A stretch of 64,000 nt of DNA. It comes from Anomaloglossus baeobatrachus. Its lineage: Eukaryota; Chordata; Amphibia; Anura; Aromobatidae. Numbering within the stretch: the first letter of the stretch is position 1; every line of letters starts with the position of its first letter. The stretch is taken from assembly GCF_048569485.1 (NCBI RefSeq), contig NC_134358.1, positions 222,956,986 through 223,020,985 on the forward strand, written 5' to 3'. Shown piece after piece: positions 1 through 11,148 of the stretch. The position numbers and the translations under genes were made by a program. Under the pieces are notes generated by a model. That model saw nothing but the letters and a program-made list of their open reading frames with translations. It was not told the origin of the DNA and ran no database searches.

Positions 1-2143
1 ACGAGGACATAATATGCGGAGTCATATGCAGTCACCTCCATATTGAAGATTGGTGATGGGAGGAATCTGGTGCAGTAAAAGAGCAGTTGGTTTTCTGCCT
101 CCTCCTTTGTGCTGGCACAAACTGGAGAGAAAACACAAGCAGATAGTGGGATCAATCATACAATGTCCAGAAATCCTTAAAATTACAGGAAAATTCTTTT
201 AACCCAAATTACCGTGACCTGCTGGATTCTGAATGATTCTGTGGAAAGAAAATCACACAAATTACTATGGAAAACTGTTTTCTAACTGACTTTCTGCTCA
301 ATCTGCAATGTGCTGTAATTCTGTGCTGGACTAATACATGTTCTGGATTATTAAATGCTGGATTATAGGAATGACACTTTATTCTCAGATTAACTGGAAA
401 TTGTTATTATATAAAATAATAATCTCACATGATAAGTATCCAGAACCGAAGACGCATTCCTGGCGGCGGTAGACGTCCTAAAAAAAACAGAACCTGATGA
501 GTGTCCACTTATCACTCATCAGGGATGGACAATAGAACGAGGGTCCTTGTATAATAAAGCTGCGGACCTCCATAGAGCTGCGGCTCACTGCCATCGTGTA
601 AGTCTCGTGCATTGACAACTCCATAGGAAAATCTGTGAATCCAAAAAAGATTTAGTCACAGATCTGATAGAGATCAAACACCACAGCTTCCCACACATAT
701 TCATAGTAAGCATCCCCCAAGTATCTACCCCATTAGACCCATACATGGAGGCAACATGATCAAATCCAGTCTATGCTGGGTGTTTGTAGAGTCTCCAGTA
801 TAGGTAATTCCACATGGAAAACATTGTACATTGATGATTGTACTGGGGCCTGTAAATAAAGATATATGGCAAACATGGATTTCTATGTTCTTCATGCAAA
901 TAAAAACAAGTAACCCGACAAAAATGACAGCGAAAGTGACTTCATTACCAGCACATAGAGCCTGACCCCCAATAACAGTGTCAGGACACTAATCCCACTG
1001 ACATTAATGGTAAATAATGCCTCAATAAATAATACCGGCAGCAGTGTCCTGTGTAACCTAAACATAAAATTTTGCTTCCTGCAGCCACTAGGGGGAGCAC
1101 AGTGCACCAGTAAATATAGATTGCACTGATAGCGCCCCCTAGTGGCCGGTGACAGCAGCTGTTGTGGCAGAATTCTCTGCTCTGCCCGGTGTTCTTGCCT
1201 GTTTTGAGTTTAGGTGAAATAATAAAATCATCAGCAGATTCCAGATATCAGGAAAGAAGCATCGAGGAGATGAGATAAATCAGTGTCAGGTCATCAGGGG
1301 ATGTGATGGCGGCTACTCACCAATATACAACTCCACTCGTCACTGTCTGCAACAGACTGAGGAGAGTGACAGTTTGTTTTTATTTCTTCAGATTCAAATC
1401 CAGCAATCTTATTGGCTGCTGACCAGTGTCATGCAACACACAGAATTTAAAGGGCCAGGATGCTCATATTTCTTCAAAGTGCATTTCATATAGAGGTGCT
1501 ATAACTCTGCTTAATATATGAAGCTGGGGAGATAATCTGGTGGAGCAGCTTTATGTTTTCATACACAGAAATTAAAATGTCCCTATCGATATCGTCAGAA
1601 CATTATATTCTACATATTAATAGAGTATCGGTGCATGAAGGAGTTAATTATAAATTATATTATTTTCAATTACCTCTTCCTGAACAGGATACTTTACACA
1701 CATTTCTTTTTTCTCACACGGCTGATGGTTATTTCTACATTACTGACATTTAACTTAATGAACCTGACTGCGGCCGAGGTGTCAGCCTGACTCCAATATC
1801 ATCACTGGGATCCATTGGTTGCAATAAGTTCTGAGCTGATGGGGCTGAGGGATATTTTCTGATTCATGTTCTGTCTTTCATCTGCTGCACTGTTTCCTTC
1901 ACTGCATGTTCAGCGCTCAACGTCGCCCATTTCTTGGTGCATCTTTACAATTGCTTGAACGGCAAATCTTGAAACCCCGTCTGCTTTGAAATTGTTGCCA
2001 CTTTTTGCTGTGCTCTGTCTTGGCATGAAATTGTCTTCATCAGCCTCACCTTTGCAGTTGAGTTTGACTTTTCCTCACTCAGTTTTTCTCTATTTACTCA
2101 CACACCTGACTATAATCCCTCATAATCCCTGACTTTGTGTTAC
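1..2143. other. Intergenic stretch without recognisable gene
   Basis: No long open frame, splice-bounded exon or known repeat was recognised. Short frames on both strands have no family resemblance. The stretch includes the CTCF-like motif pair listed separately and a perfect octamer ATGCAAAT at 894-901, which has no promoter context I can support. Confidence 0.5.
1085..1145. promoter_or_regulatory. Inverted pair of CTCF-like motifs
   Basis: CCACTAGGGGGAGC reads on the plus strand at 1085-1098, and CCACTAGGGGGCGC reads on the minus strand ending at 1145. Together they form an imperfect inverted repeat with TGCAC/GTGCA next to the loop. Both cores fit the published CTCF core (CCASYAGRKGGCRS type), and they face each other about 60 bp apart. 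Binding is inference; the hairpin could equally be the remnant of a short palindromic MITE. Confidence 0.35.
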
Positions 2144-2290
2144 GGGTAGCATAGTGGCTCAGTGGTTAACACGGCAGCTTTCCAGACCTGGGTTCAAATA
2201 CCTCCAAAGACAACATCTGCAAGGAGTCTGTATGTTCTCCCATGTTTAATGGGTTTCCCCCAGATTCTCCTATTTCCTCCAACATTCTAT
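2144..2290 (+). mobile_element. tRNA-derived SINE (V-SINE/HE1-like) fragment
   Basis: An A-box-like TGGCTCAGTGG lies at 2155-2165 and a B-box-like GGGTTCAAATAC at 2190-2201. They are followed by the body motif AAGGAGTCTGTATGTTCTCC and a run resembling GTGGGTTTCCTCC...TTTCCTCC, which is typical of vertebrate tRNA-derived SINEs with an L2-type tail. It is diverged and shortened. It is not a tRNA gene, because no cloverleaf with acceptor stem can be closed. It lies about 120 bp before the first 43-bp satellite monomer. Confidence 0.6.
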
Positions 2291-2411
2291 GACGTCTATG
2301 GAATATCACACCTTGTACAGTGGTGATCAGAACCTGAGCAATCATTAATCAGAAGCACAGATTTTACAGCAGGCCAATTTTCTATGTACAGAGTGACTGG
2401 GTAAGTCTCCT

Positions 2412-3044
2412 TCTTCTGTAGAGTGTAAGCTCTTATGGTCAACAGAGTCCTCTTCTGTACAGTGTAAGCTCTTATGGTCAGCAGGTTCATCTTTTTCCTG
2501 TAGAGTGTAAGCTCTTATGGCCAGCTGTGTCCTCTCTATACTGTAGTGTCTAAGCTCTTATGGTCAGCAGTGTCCTCTCTATACTGTAGAGTGTAAGCTC
2601 TTAAGGTCAGCAGTGTCCTCTTTCTCTTGTAGAGTGTAAGCTCTTATGGTCAGCAGTGTATTCTCTGTCCTGTAGAGTGTAAGCTCTTATGGTCAGCACT
2701 GTCCTCTCTATACTGTAGAGTGTAAGCTCTTATGGTCAGTGGGGTTCTCTCTATGCTGTAGAGTGTAAGGTCTTATGGTCAGCAGTGTTCTCTTTCTCCT
2801 GTAGAGTGTAAGCTCTTATAGTCAGCAGTGTCCTCTCTATACTGTAGAGTGTAAGCTCTTATGGTCAGCAGTGTCCTCTCAATACTGTAGTGTGTAAGCT
2901 CTTATGGTCAGCAGTGTCCTCTCTATACTGTAGAGTGTAAGCTCTTATGGTCAGCAGTGTCCTCTTTTTCCTGTAGAGTGTGTCCTCTCTGTCCTGTAGA
3001 GTGTTAGCTCTTATGGTCAGCAGTGTACTCTCTATACTGTAGAG
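2412..3044. repeat. 43-bp satellite, block 1
   Basis: About 14-15 tandem monomers with a 43-bp period (for example GTCAG starts at 2563 and again at 2606). Each monomer carries CTGTAGAGTGTAAGCTCTTA followed by TGGTCAGCAGTG and a CT-rich stretch. Monomers differ at a few positions, and some carry TTTCTCCTG in place of TCTATACTG. The block ends exactly at the left end of hAT-1, after CTGTAGAG at 3037-3044. Confidence 0.95.
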
Positions 3045-3476
3045 CAAAGGTTGGCAATTAATTTTCCATGGGGCCGCATGAGAAATTGGGATGGTTTTAG
3101 AGAGCCGGACTAATATAATAAACTCAGTTCTACCCAATATACTACATTACTACACCCCCCATATATTACACCTGTAATAAACTACTGTACACCCCCCGCC
3201 AGGGTGTAAACCAGGGGAGGAGTCCTGCGAGGATAATTTGCATATTCCCAGTGCCTTCTGGGATAAGTGAAGAGTCACCGCAAGCTCAAGGAGAACCGGG
3301 TTTTGGCCGTTACAGCCGGAAGGAAGACTTCTGAAAACTGGCGCGCGAATTTTGGACCGTCTTCTTCATTGTGAGCGTGAGTGAACAAAGTGTGAGCAAA
3401 AGAAAGTGTGAGTAGAATTGTTTGTATTTAGTTGTTTAATTACTTAACATTTGTTTAGTGCTATCTCCATTAGAAA

Positions 3477-4458
3477 ATGTGCTCCACTATTGCTAATGCG
3501 ATCCAGTGTACATCTTGTCTCATGTATGCAGTCCTTGAAAAGCCGTTCGAGGGTGTATACTGTTGTTCGAGATGTGAGCAAGTTGCACATTTGGAAGCCC
3601 AGATACTGGATCTAAATGAGCAGCTGGCAACTCTGAGATGCATTAGCAATATGGAAAGGAGTTTGCTGCTCACTGAGCAGCAGCTTGCTGGGTCAAATGT
3701 GGGGGAGGATCGTAGTAGGGAGCGGCAGGACGTTGAGGTAGGTAGCTGGGTGACAGTTAAAAAGGGGGGTAAAGGGAAAAGTGCTAGGAAGGCTAGTCCT
3801 GAACTGACACACCCCAATAGGTTTGCAAACTTGGCAGATGAGGGGGATGTCATTACAGGGTTAGCATTGCTGCAGCAAGGCATGACCTCTGAACGCCAGA
3901 GGAGTGTCTGCTCCAGTAAGGGGGGGAATAGGAGTGCAGGGCAGGCAAGACAGGTACTGGTAGTGGGGGACTCAATTATTAGGGGTACAGATAGGAATCT
4001 GTCACAAAGACATGGATCGCCGAACAGTGTGTTGTCTTCCTGGCGCTCGAGTTCGGCACATCGCTGATCGGGTTGACAGATTACTGGGAGGGGCTGGGGA
4101 GGAGCCAGCGGTCATTGTACACATTGGCACAAATAACAAAGTTAGAGGTAGGTGGAAGGTCCTTAAAGATGATTTCAGGGAATTAGGTTGTAAGCTTAAA
4201 GCAAGGACCTCCAAGGTGCTATTTTCGGAAATACTACCTGTGCCATGAGCCACACCAGAGAGGCAAAGGGAGATCAGGGAGGTTAACAGGTGGCTCAGGA
4301 ATTTGTGTAGGAAAGAGGGTTTTGGGTTCCTGGAGAATTGGGCCGACTTTTCAGTTGGCTACAGATTCTATGCTAGGGATGGGCTGCATCTTAATGGGAA
4401 GGGTGCAGCTGTGCTGGGGCAGAAGATGGCTAGAAGGTTGGAGGAGTGTTTAAACTAG
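3477..4458 (+). pseudogene. CR1 ORF1 (zinc-finger plus SGNH esterase)
   Basis: The LINE ORF1 protein binds RNA and carries an esterase. The start ATG at 3477 opens a frame with a Cys-rich N terminus (CTSCLMY, CCSRCEQ), then a coiled-coil-like stretch rich in L and E. The esterase part follows, with block I VVGDSIIRGTDR and later HIGTN (block III, HIGTNNKVRG) and DGLHLNGKG (block V) upstream of the stop at 4456-4458. The frame shifts near 4005, where the reading passes to a second frame, and an in-frame TGA lies at 4246-4248. It is therefore an inactive copy. The family is known in CR1 of birds, reptiles and frogs. Length and order of parts match a normal CR1 ORF1. Confidence 0.8.
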
Positions 4459-4599
4459 GAATGGGGGGGCGAGGGTATTCACTTTATAGAAGGGGAATGT
4501 AGTGCAGATAGTGACCAGGGCACAAGTAAGGAAATTGGGGGTGGTACGGGGGGAAGGGTTAGGACAGTTAATACAGTAAGCAGGAATAGAGGTACAGAG

Positions 4600-5805
4600 T
4601 CATACATAACATGCATGTACACTAATGCCCGAAGTCTCACAAATAAGGTGGAGTAATTAGAATTAATATTGATGGAAAAAAAATTATGATATGGTGGGGA
4701 TATCAGAGGCATGGCTGGATGAGAGCTATGACTGGGCTGTTAATTTACAGGGTTATAGCCTATTCAGGAATGACCGTACAAATAAGCGAGGGGGAGGTGT
4801 GTGTCTATATGTAAAATCATCCTTAAAACCCATCCTGCATGACAACATATGTGAGGGTACTGAGAATGTAGAGTCCCTCTGGGTGGAGATAAGGGGGGGG
4901 AAATGAATAATAAAATACTGATAGGGGTGTGTTATAAGACGCCGAATATTATGGAAGAGGTAGAGAATCTCCTCATAAAGCAAATTGATAAAGCAGCGAG
5001 TCTCGGAGGGGTAATTATTATGGGGGACTTTAACTATCCTGATATAAATTGGGGAACAGAAACTTGCAGTTCCAGCAAAGGAAATAGATTTTTGATAACA
5101 ATGAAAGATAATTACCTTTCACAAATGGTATAGGACCCCACAAGAGGGGGAGCACTACTAGACCTTGTACTAACCAATACGCCAGACTGCATATCAAATA
5201 TACAAGTTGGAGGTTACTTGGGGAATAGTGATCACAAAATAATAAGTTTTCATGTATTCTTTAGTAAGATGTATAGTAGAGGGGCTACAAGGACACTAAA
5301 CTTCAGGAAAGCAAATTTTAAACGGTTGAGAGATGATCTTAGTGAAATAAACTGAAATAAACTGGGATGATGTACTAAGTAATATAAGTACACAAAGCAA
5401 ATGGGAGACTTTTATGAGCATCCTGAATAGGGCTTGTGCAGAAAATATACCCTATGGGAACAAACATGCTAGAAATAGGAGGAAACCCCTATGGCTAAAT
5501 AGAGCTGTAAGGTAAGCAATAAAAGAAAAACTGAAAGCCTTAAAAGAATTAAAGAGGGTAGGTAGTGATGAGGCATTATATAATTATAGAAAATTAAATA
5601 AAATATATAAAAAGCAAATTAAGTTAGCTAAGAGTGAGACGGAGAGACTCATTGTGAGAGAAAGTAAAAATAATCCTAAAATATTCTTTAACTACATAAA
5701 CAGTAAAAAACTGAAAAGCGATAGTGTTGGCCCCCTTAAAAATAGTCTTGGTGAAATGGTGGAGGGGGATGAGGGTAAAGCCAACCTGCTGAATGACTTT
5801 TTTTC
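4600..5805 (+). pseudogene. CR1 ORF2, 5' half (AP endonuclease)
   Basis: This is the apurinic-like endonuclease domain that nicks the target for reverse transcription. Visible motifs are YTNARSLTNK at the N terminus, GISEAWLDE, GGGVCLYVK, the GDFNYPDINW block and GNSDHKIISF, the catalytic SDH block. After this comes the linker to the RT (KPLWLNRAVR, NPKIFFNYINSKK). Several in-frame stops are present, for example after NKVE, after SQMV and after LNRAVR. The reading ends at NDFFS, where the L1 inserted. The second half resumes at 12646. Confidence 0.85.
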
Positions 5806-6295
5806 ATTTAATATTTCTTTATTATTTCAAAAGTTTTCATATAACAGAAGATAAGAAATGTATAAGGGTCTTTCATGTTACCCAATGTTACAGCATATGA
5901 AGATTATAAAATAACCTATGTCTTTAAGTCTCGTAAAACGTATGGTACTATGAAATGTATCGCAAATCATGTGGAAGGTAAAATCTGTATAACATCCTTC
6001 CTATAGAACATCTTAATTTTAACATGTAATAATCTTCTATCTTTATATTTATTTCATGTAAAGTGTTAAAGGCAACTTCCTTCTGTATAGTCTGGTTCAA
6101 TAGGTATGAAAACATGACCCTATGTATATCAATTAGGTGAGAAAGAGATATAGAGAGAGGGAGAGAAAGATAGGTAGAGAAAAAGGGAAGGAGGGGAAGA
6201 CAGGAAGACATGGGGAAATGGGGGGGAGGAGAAGGTCTGTATTGTGATGCCGCGCCACTCCTGTGTCCGGGAGCCCATCCTGGCTTCTTGAATAT

Positions 6296-9200
6296 TTATT
6301 GTGATAGAGCGCCTGTGAGTAACCAGGTTTGGAATTGCTGTGTTTCTCTATACTGAAGCCACGGATACCAAAGCGAGAAACACAAGGAGTCTTTCCCTTC
6401 GTCAAACACTCTCAACTCCTCCAGACGCCGCAGGCCATCCATAGCCTCTACCCAGTCTGCTCTCCTCAATGTACAGGGGGATCTCCAATGCCTCGGTATG
6501 ATTTGCCTCATTGAAATCATAAAGTACGAGAGCAAGCCTTTCTTCGCCTTGGAGACTGCCCCTGTATACATTGATAAGAGGGCCACTTCCGGTGAGGGTG
6601 TCACTTCCGTGTGATGTAAATGGTTATAGAGAGCAAAGACATCTTTCCAAAGACCCTGTATCCCTGGGCAGGTCCACCAGATATGTAGCATTGTGCCCAC
6701 TGAGGTCTTGCACCTCCAACAGGCGTCAAATACCTCTGGGAACATTTTATGTAGTCTGGCGGGTGTCCTATACCACTGTGAGAGGATTTTATAATTGAGT
6801 TCCTGCATTCTACAAGAAATGGTGGATTTATGTGTTAGGTTAAATGACTTACACCATTGTGCCTTGGGAAAAGTCTGGCACAATTCTGTTTGCCAATGTC
6901 TAACGTAGTCAGGCAAGTCGTCTCCTCCAACCCCCTCGGGCACTGCTATGTTGTAGATTGTTGAGACTATGTGAGGGAGTGTTTCTCTAAGGAAGCATAG
7001 TTTTTCAAATGGAGTCAGATCCTTATGTATCTCAGATCCCGGAGCCAGAGAATCTATGAAACTACGTAGTTGTAGATATTGGAACCAGTAACCTGGTTCC
7101 CGTGGCTGGTCTCCAAGCAGGGATATCAGTGGTTTGCATCCCTGTTGGGTAATTACGTCTTTAACTCGTGGAATCCTTCCCATTGGCGTTGAAATCAGTC
7201 TGGGATGAGGTTCGTGAAACCAGCATTGAAACGCGGGGTTTCCCACCAGAGGCGTCATAGGACCCGGTTCTCCTGTCAATCTATATCGTCTATTGGCTGT
7301 CCTCCACGCTGTAGCCAGGGACAAGAGGATCGGGGAAACTCCCAGGGTCCCACGGTTAGTTCTAGATGACAACCAGAAGATTCCGTGTGCCATATTCGGG
7401 CATAGGTCACATTCAATCTCCATCCACAATTTTCTGTCTTTACTGTGCAGGAGATCCAATATGCAACCACCCACCGCTGCTGCGTGATAAGCTTTAAGAT
7501 CCGGGAGCCCCGCCCCTCCGTCCCAGCGAGATTTAATCAGCATTGAGTATTTCAGTCGGGGTTTGGTGCCACGCCATATAAAATTGCTGATCATCTTCTT
7601 TAACTTGAGGAAGACATTTTCTCCTAGGTTCAGTGGGATAGTTTGAACAGGTATAGTATTTTAGGTAGGACATCCATTTTAATTGTAGTGACCCTGCAGA
7701 ACCAGGAAATGGGGAGGTTATGCCATGCTATGAGGTCTTTGTGGATATTTTTTAAAAGGTCTGGGAAATTGTAATTATATAGATCTTGGTGGTTGGGAGA
7801 AACCCTGATCCCCAGATATTTAATGTAATTGCTGGCCCACTTAAAGGGGAAGGCGGGTTTGAGAGTATTCTCTTCTACGGATGGTAGCAATACATTTAAG
7901 ATCTCTGTTTTTTGTAGGTTTACTTTAAAATTGGAGAGTCTGCCAAAGATCTCAAACTCCTGCAGTATGTTGGGCAACCTAGTCTTCGGCAGTGTCACAT
8001 ATATCAAGAGATCGTCCGCAAATAGTGCTAATTTATGAGATGTTTGTCCTATCTGTATCCCTTTTATCGAAGGGTTTTCCCTGAGTGCATTTGCTAGGGA
8101 TTCCATTACCAGGATGTATAGGTATGGTGATAGGGGGCATCCCTGTCTGGTACCGTTTCTAATATTAAATGGAGCTGACAGGCGTCCGTTCACACCCACT
8201 TGTGCCGTTGGTTCGTGATATAATGCTTTTATCCATTGTAGTAAGCGCGAACGGACGCCGATTGCCTGCATCGTGTCTTCTAAAAAAAACCAATGGACTC
8301 TGTCAAATGCCTTTTCAGCGTCTACTGTCAAAAGGCACATTGGGATTTGACGCTGACGTGCCTGGGCCACTAGGGACAGGGTTCTAATAGTGTTGTCCCG
8401 TGCCTCCCTCCCTGGGACAAATCCCACCTGGTCTTTGTGGATTAGTTTGGGTATGAGGGGGCCTAGTCTCAGGGCTATCATTTTAGAGTACAATTTAATA
8501 TCCACATTTATTAGTGAGATAGGTCTGTAATTAGATCAGGTCAGTGGGTCCCTGCCAGGCTTGGGGATTACAGTTATTCGGGGTTGGAGTGTCTGTTTAG
8601 GGAACTGGTATGTGTTGGTTATGGAATTGAAGGCTTTCAGCATTATAGGGCTGCAGGCCCCTCCACATATTTTGTAAAACCGGGGGGTGAACCCATCAGG
8701 ACCAGGGCTTTTATCCACTTTAAGGGTTTTAATGGCATCGCTTAGCTCTGTGTCTGAGAAATCTTCGTCTATGTCTTCAGCTACCGCATCTTCAAAGAGG
8801 TCTGGGGCATATTTGTTTAAGTATTCCCAAATGTCGCGATGTCTCGCATCAGGTGATGGGGTATGTGGGGATGGGATGTTATAAAGTTTTGTATAGTAGT
8901 TTCTGAATTCTTCTAATATGTCAGGGGTGGAATGTATCTGGGTACCTGTCTGTGAGTTTAACGCGAGTATTGGGGTTTGTGCCTGTCTGGGGTGAAGGGT
9001 CCTGGCTAACAATTGTCCACTTTTATCTCCAAACTCAAAGATATTCCTACGAAATTTATCTCTGATACACAGTGATTTTCGGTCAAGGATAGATAATATT
9101 TGGTGGCGGATAGTAGAAATTTCCGTTTTAATGGTGTCACTGGATTTGGTTTTGTTTATCGTTTCTTTATGGCCTAGTTGGGCTAACAGTTCTTTTAGTT

Positions 9201-10175
9201 CCCTTGCACTTTCTTTTTTAATTCTGGATTCATGGGATATGCAGACCCCCCTGATCATACATTTCAACGCTTCCCATTTGACAGGGGCAGATGTGGGATC
9301 TGCCATATGATCTATTTTGAAGTTTGCAATGGTTTTATGAATATCCTCCAGGCATTGCTCATTCTTGAGCAGGTTGTCATTCAGTCTCCATGTGTGTCCC
9401 ACCCCCCCCCCATATCTCTCACCCCAATTTCCCCATATACTGGTGCATGGTCCGACCAGAGAAAAACATCCATTGAACAACCCGGGGATTTGTCTAGCAG
9501 GTCGTGGGATATGAAAATGTGGTCTAGTCTGGTGTAGCTATTATGAACTGTGGAATGAAAACTGTAGTCTCTGACTCCGGGATGTAAGACCCTCCAAAGA
9601 TCGACTAGTTTAAGGGATGTTAGTTCTCGTTTTAATCTGCGTAGTGCCGAGGAGGGGATTGCAGACCTACCAGAGGACGAATCCATGGCTAGATCCAGCA
9701 CAAGGTTGAAGTCTCCTCCCAAGATGATACAGGTGCCACCTGCAAACTATGCCAGCTTCTCCAGAGTCTCCACTCCAAAGGATACCTGGTCCTGATTTGG
9801 GAAATAGATGTTAGCGATTGAATAAGTATTATTCAGGAAAGATATTTTAAGAAATAGCCAGCGTCCCTCCGGGCTAGTGAGCGTGTCGAGAACTGTTGGC
9901 TGGAATGTTTTGTGAAAAGCAATGGAAACTCCACATGCCTTCTTGTTGGGGTGTGGGCCATGGAACCATGTCGGGTAATTCTTGGTTTTACAGTTGGGAG
10001 TGTTGGAGGCTATGAAGTGTGTCTCTTGAAATAGGGCTATTTTAACTCCCTTCCTGTGCAGGCGATATAGGATCTGACTTCTCTTTTCGGGTTTATTTAA
10101 GCCTTTAGTATTGTAAGTGCAAAAGGTGAGGTGCGACATCACAGAAAAGGGTAGGCAGGGTATAGGGAAAACCAA
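6296..10175 (-). pseudogene. L1/Tx1-type ORF2 (endonuclease, RT, C-terminal Cys motif)
   Basis: ORF2 supplies the nuclease and reverse transcriptase of the LINE. The N-terminal part has TYNTKGLNKPEKR, FQETHF, GGDFNLVLD, RLDHIF and SDHAPV, the standard AP-endonuclease blocks. RT blocks follow: KSPGPDGF, GFVPGREARDN, DAEKAFDRV, NGTRQGCPLSPYLY and the catalytic FADDLL. Near the C terminus is CWRCKTSVGTMLHIWWTC, the Cys/His motif typical of L1. The coding run is broken by an in-frame stop near 9748, a frameshift at the C-run about 9401-9411, a stop at 8536-8538 (just before SNYRP) and a frameshift near 7610-7630. Otherwise it is close to full length (about 1,290 codons). Confidence 0.85.
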
Positions 10176-10554
10176 CCAGAGAAGAGAAAGAGCAGAGATA
10201 AGATAGTGGTGAAAGGTAAAATTAGATAAGCTAAGTAGGACTAGGGTGCCTACTGATCTTAGGTATCTACTGGTAGACTATTGTCTAAAGTGGCACTCTG
10301 CCACGTCCCTAATAGAGGTGCGGGAAAGCCTACGGTCTTTCAGGAACTCCCCTCCGCGGCGAACGCCCACAAGTAATATGAATAACAATCAACGTATACA
10401 GTCTAGTAGTGATTAATCACTTTTCCATTCCCCTCCCCCACACCCCCAATTACTTGATGTGTTTTGGGTATGGATCGCACATCGGGAGGAGAACACGAGG
10501 CTATCAACTCAATATAAAATGCCATTAAACCAGAGATCAGTATCAGATCCAGAT

Positions 10555-11050
10555 GTAAAGAATGAAAGGGGGAGGAATGAGGAAAGGAGAGGGGGGGGGA
10601 GCAACAGATTGAGTGAGACAATAAAAAAAAAGAATAATAAAAAAAAAAAAAAAATAAAAGATGAAGTGGAGTAGGGCAAAGGACCAGGGGGGAGGACGTG
10701 GGGGGAAGTGGGAGGACGGAGTGTAGGAGGCGTATGGAGGGGTGTATGTAGAGAGCATGTCTAAGAGGGGGGGGAGAGGAAGGGGGTAGAAATTAGTGTA
10801 GGGCATGTGTCCTTCGTAAGTATGTCTGCAGGGGAGGGAAAGATGGGTTGAGTAGAGTTAGTTTGTAGGAAGTAGTGCGCTCATAGAAGGTGTGTGAAGA
10901 GGAAGACGCAAGGTGGGAATTATACGAAGGAAGAGGTATAAGGGGAGGGGAGAGGGGGCGAGTGGAGGGGAGTAGGGAGAGAGAGAGAGAGAGAAGGAAA
11001 GAGAAAAAAAAAAGGGGGGGGAGTAGGAAAGTAAGCGTGAGGAGAGAAGA
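10555..11050. repeat. Purine-rich tract in the L1 inter-ORF spacer
   Basis: On the plus strand this stretch is almost all A and G, with runs of G, GAGAGA and a block of about 20 A near 10637-10655. On the L1 sense strand it is therefore a polypyrimidine tract. It lies in a spacer of about 970 bp between ORF1 and ORF2, which is long for an L1. The open frames seen across it are low-complexity (S/P/L-rich) and are not genes. Confidence 0.7.
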
Positions 11051-11148
11051 TACTGATACATGACGCTCTATGAACAGGTAAGCAGTCCAATACAATCAAT
11101 TTATATCTCGCCTCCTGGTTTTCCAAGAAGTTTTGTCCTTTTCTTTGG

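Noticed and set aside
1-60. Immunoglobulin V-like reading on the minus strand (VTAYDSAYYV)
   Set aside because: No framework upstream, no conserved Cys pair, no recombination signal; a short chance match.
894-901. Perfect octamer ATGCAAAT as an immunoglobulin promoter element
   Set aside because: No V segment or leader exon follows on either strand; an 8-mer match is expected by chance.
2150-2230. A tRNA gene
   Set aside because: A- and B-box-like motifs are present, but no acceptor stem closes and the downstream body is SINE-like.
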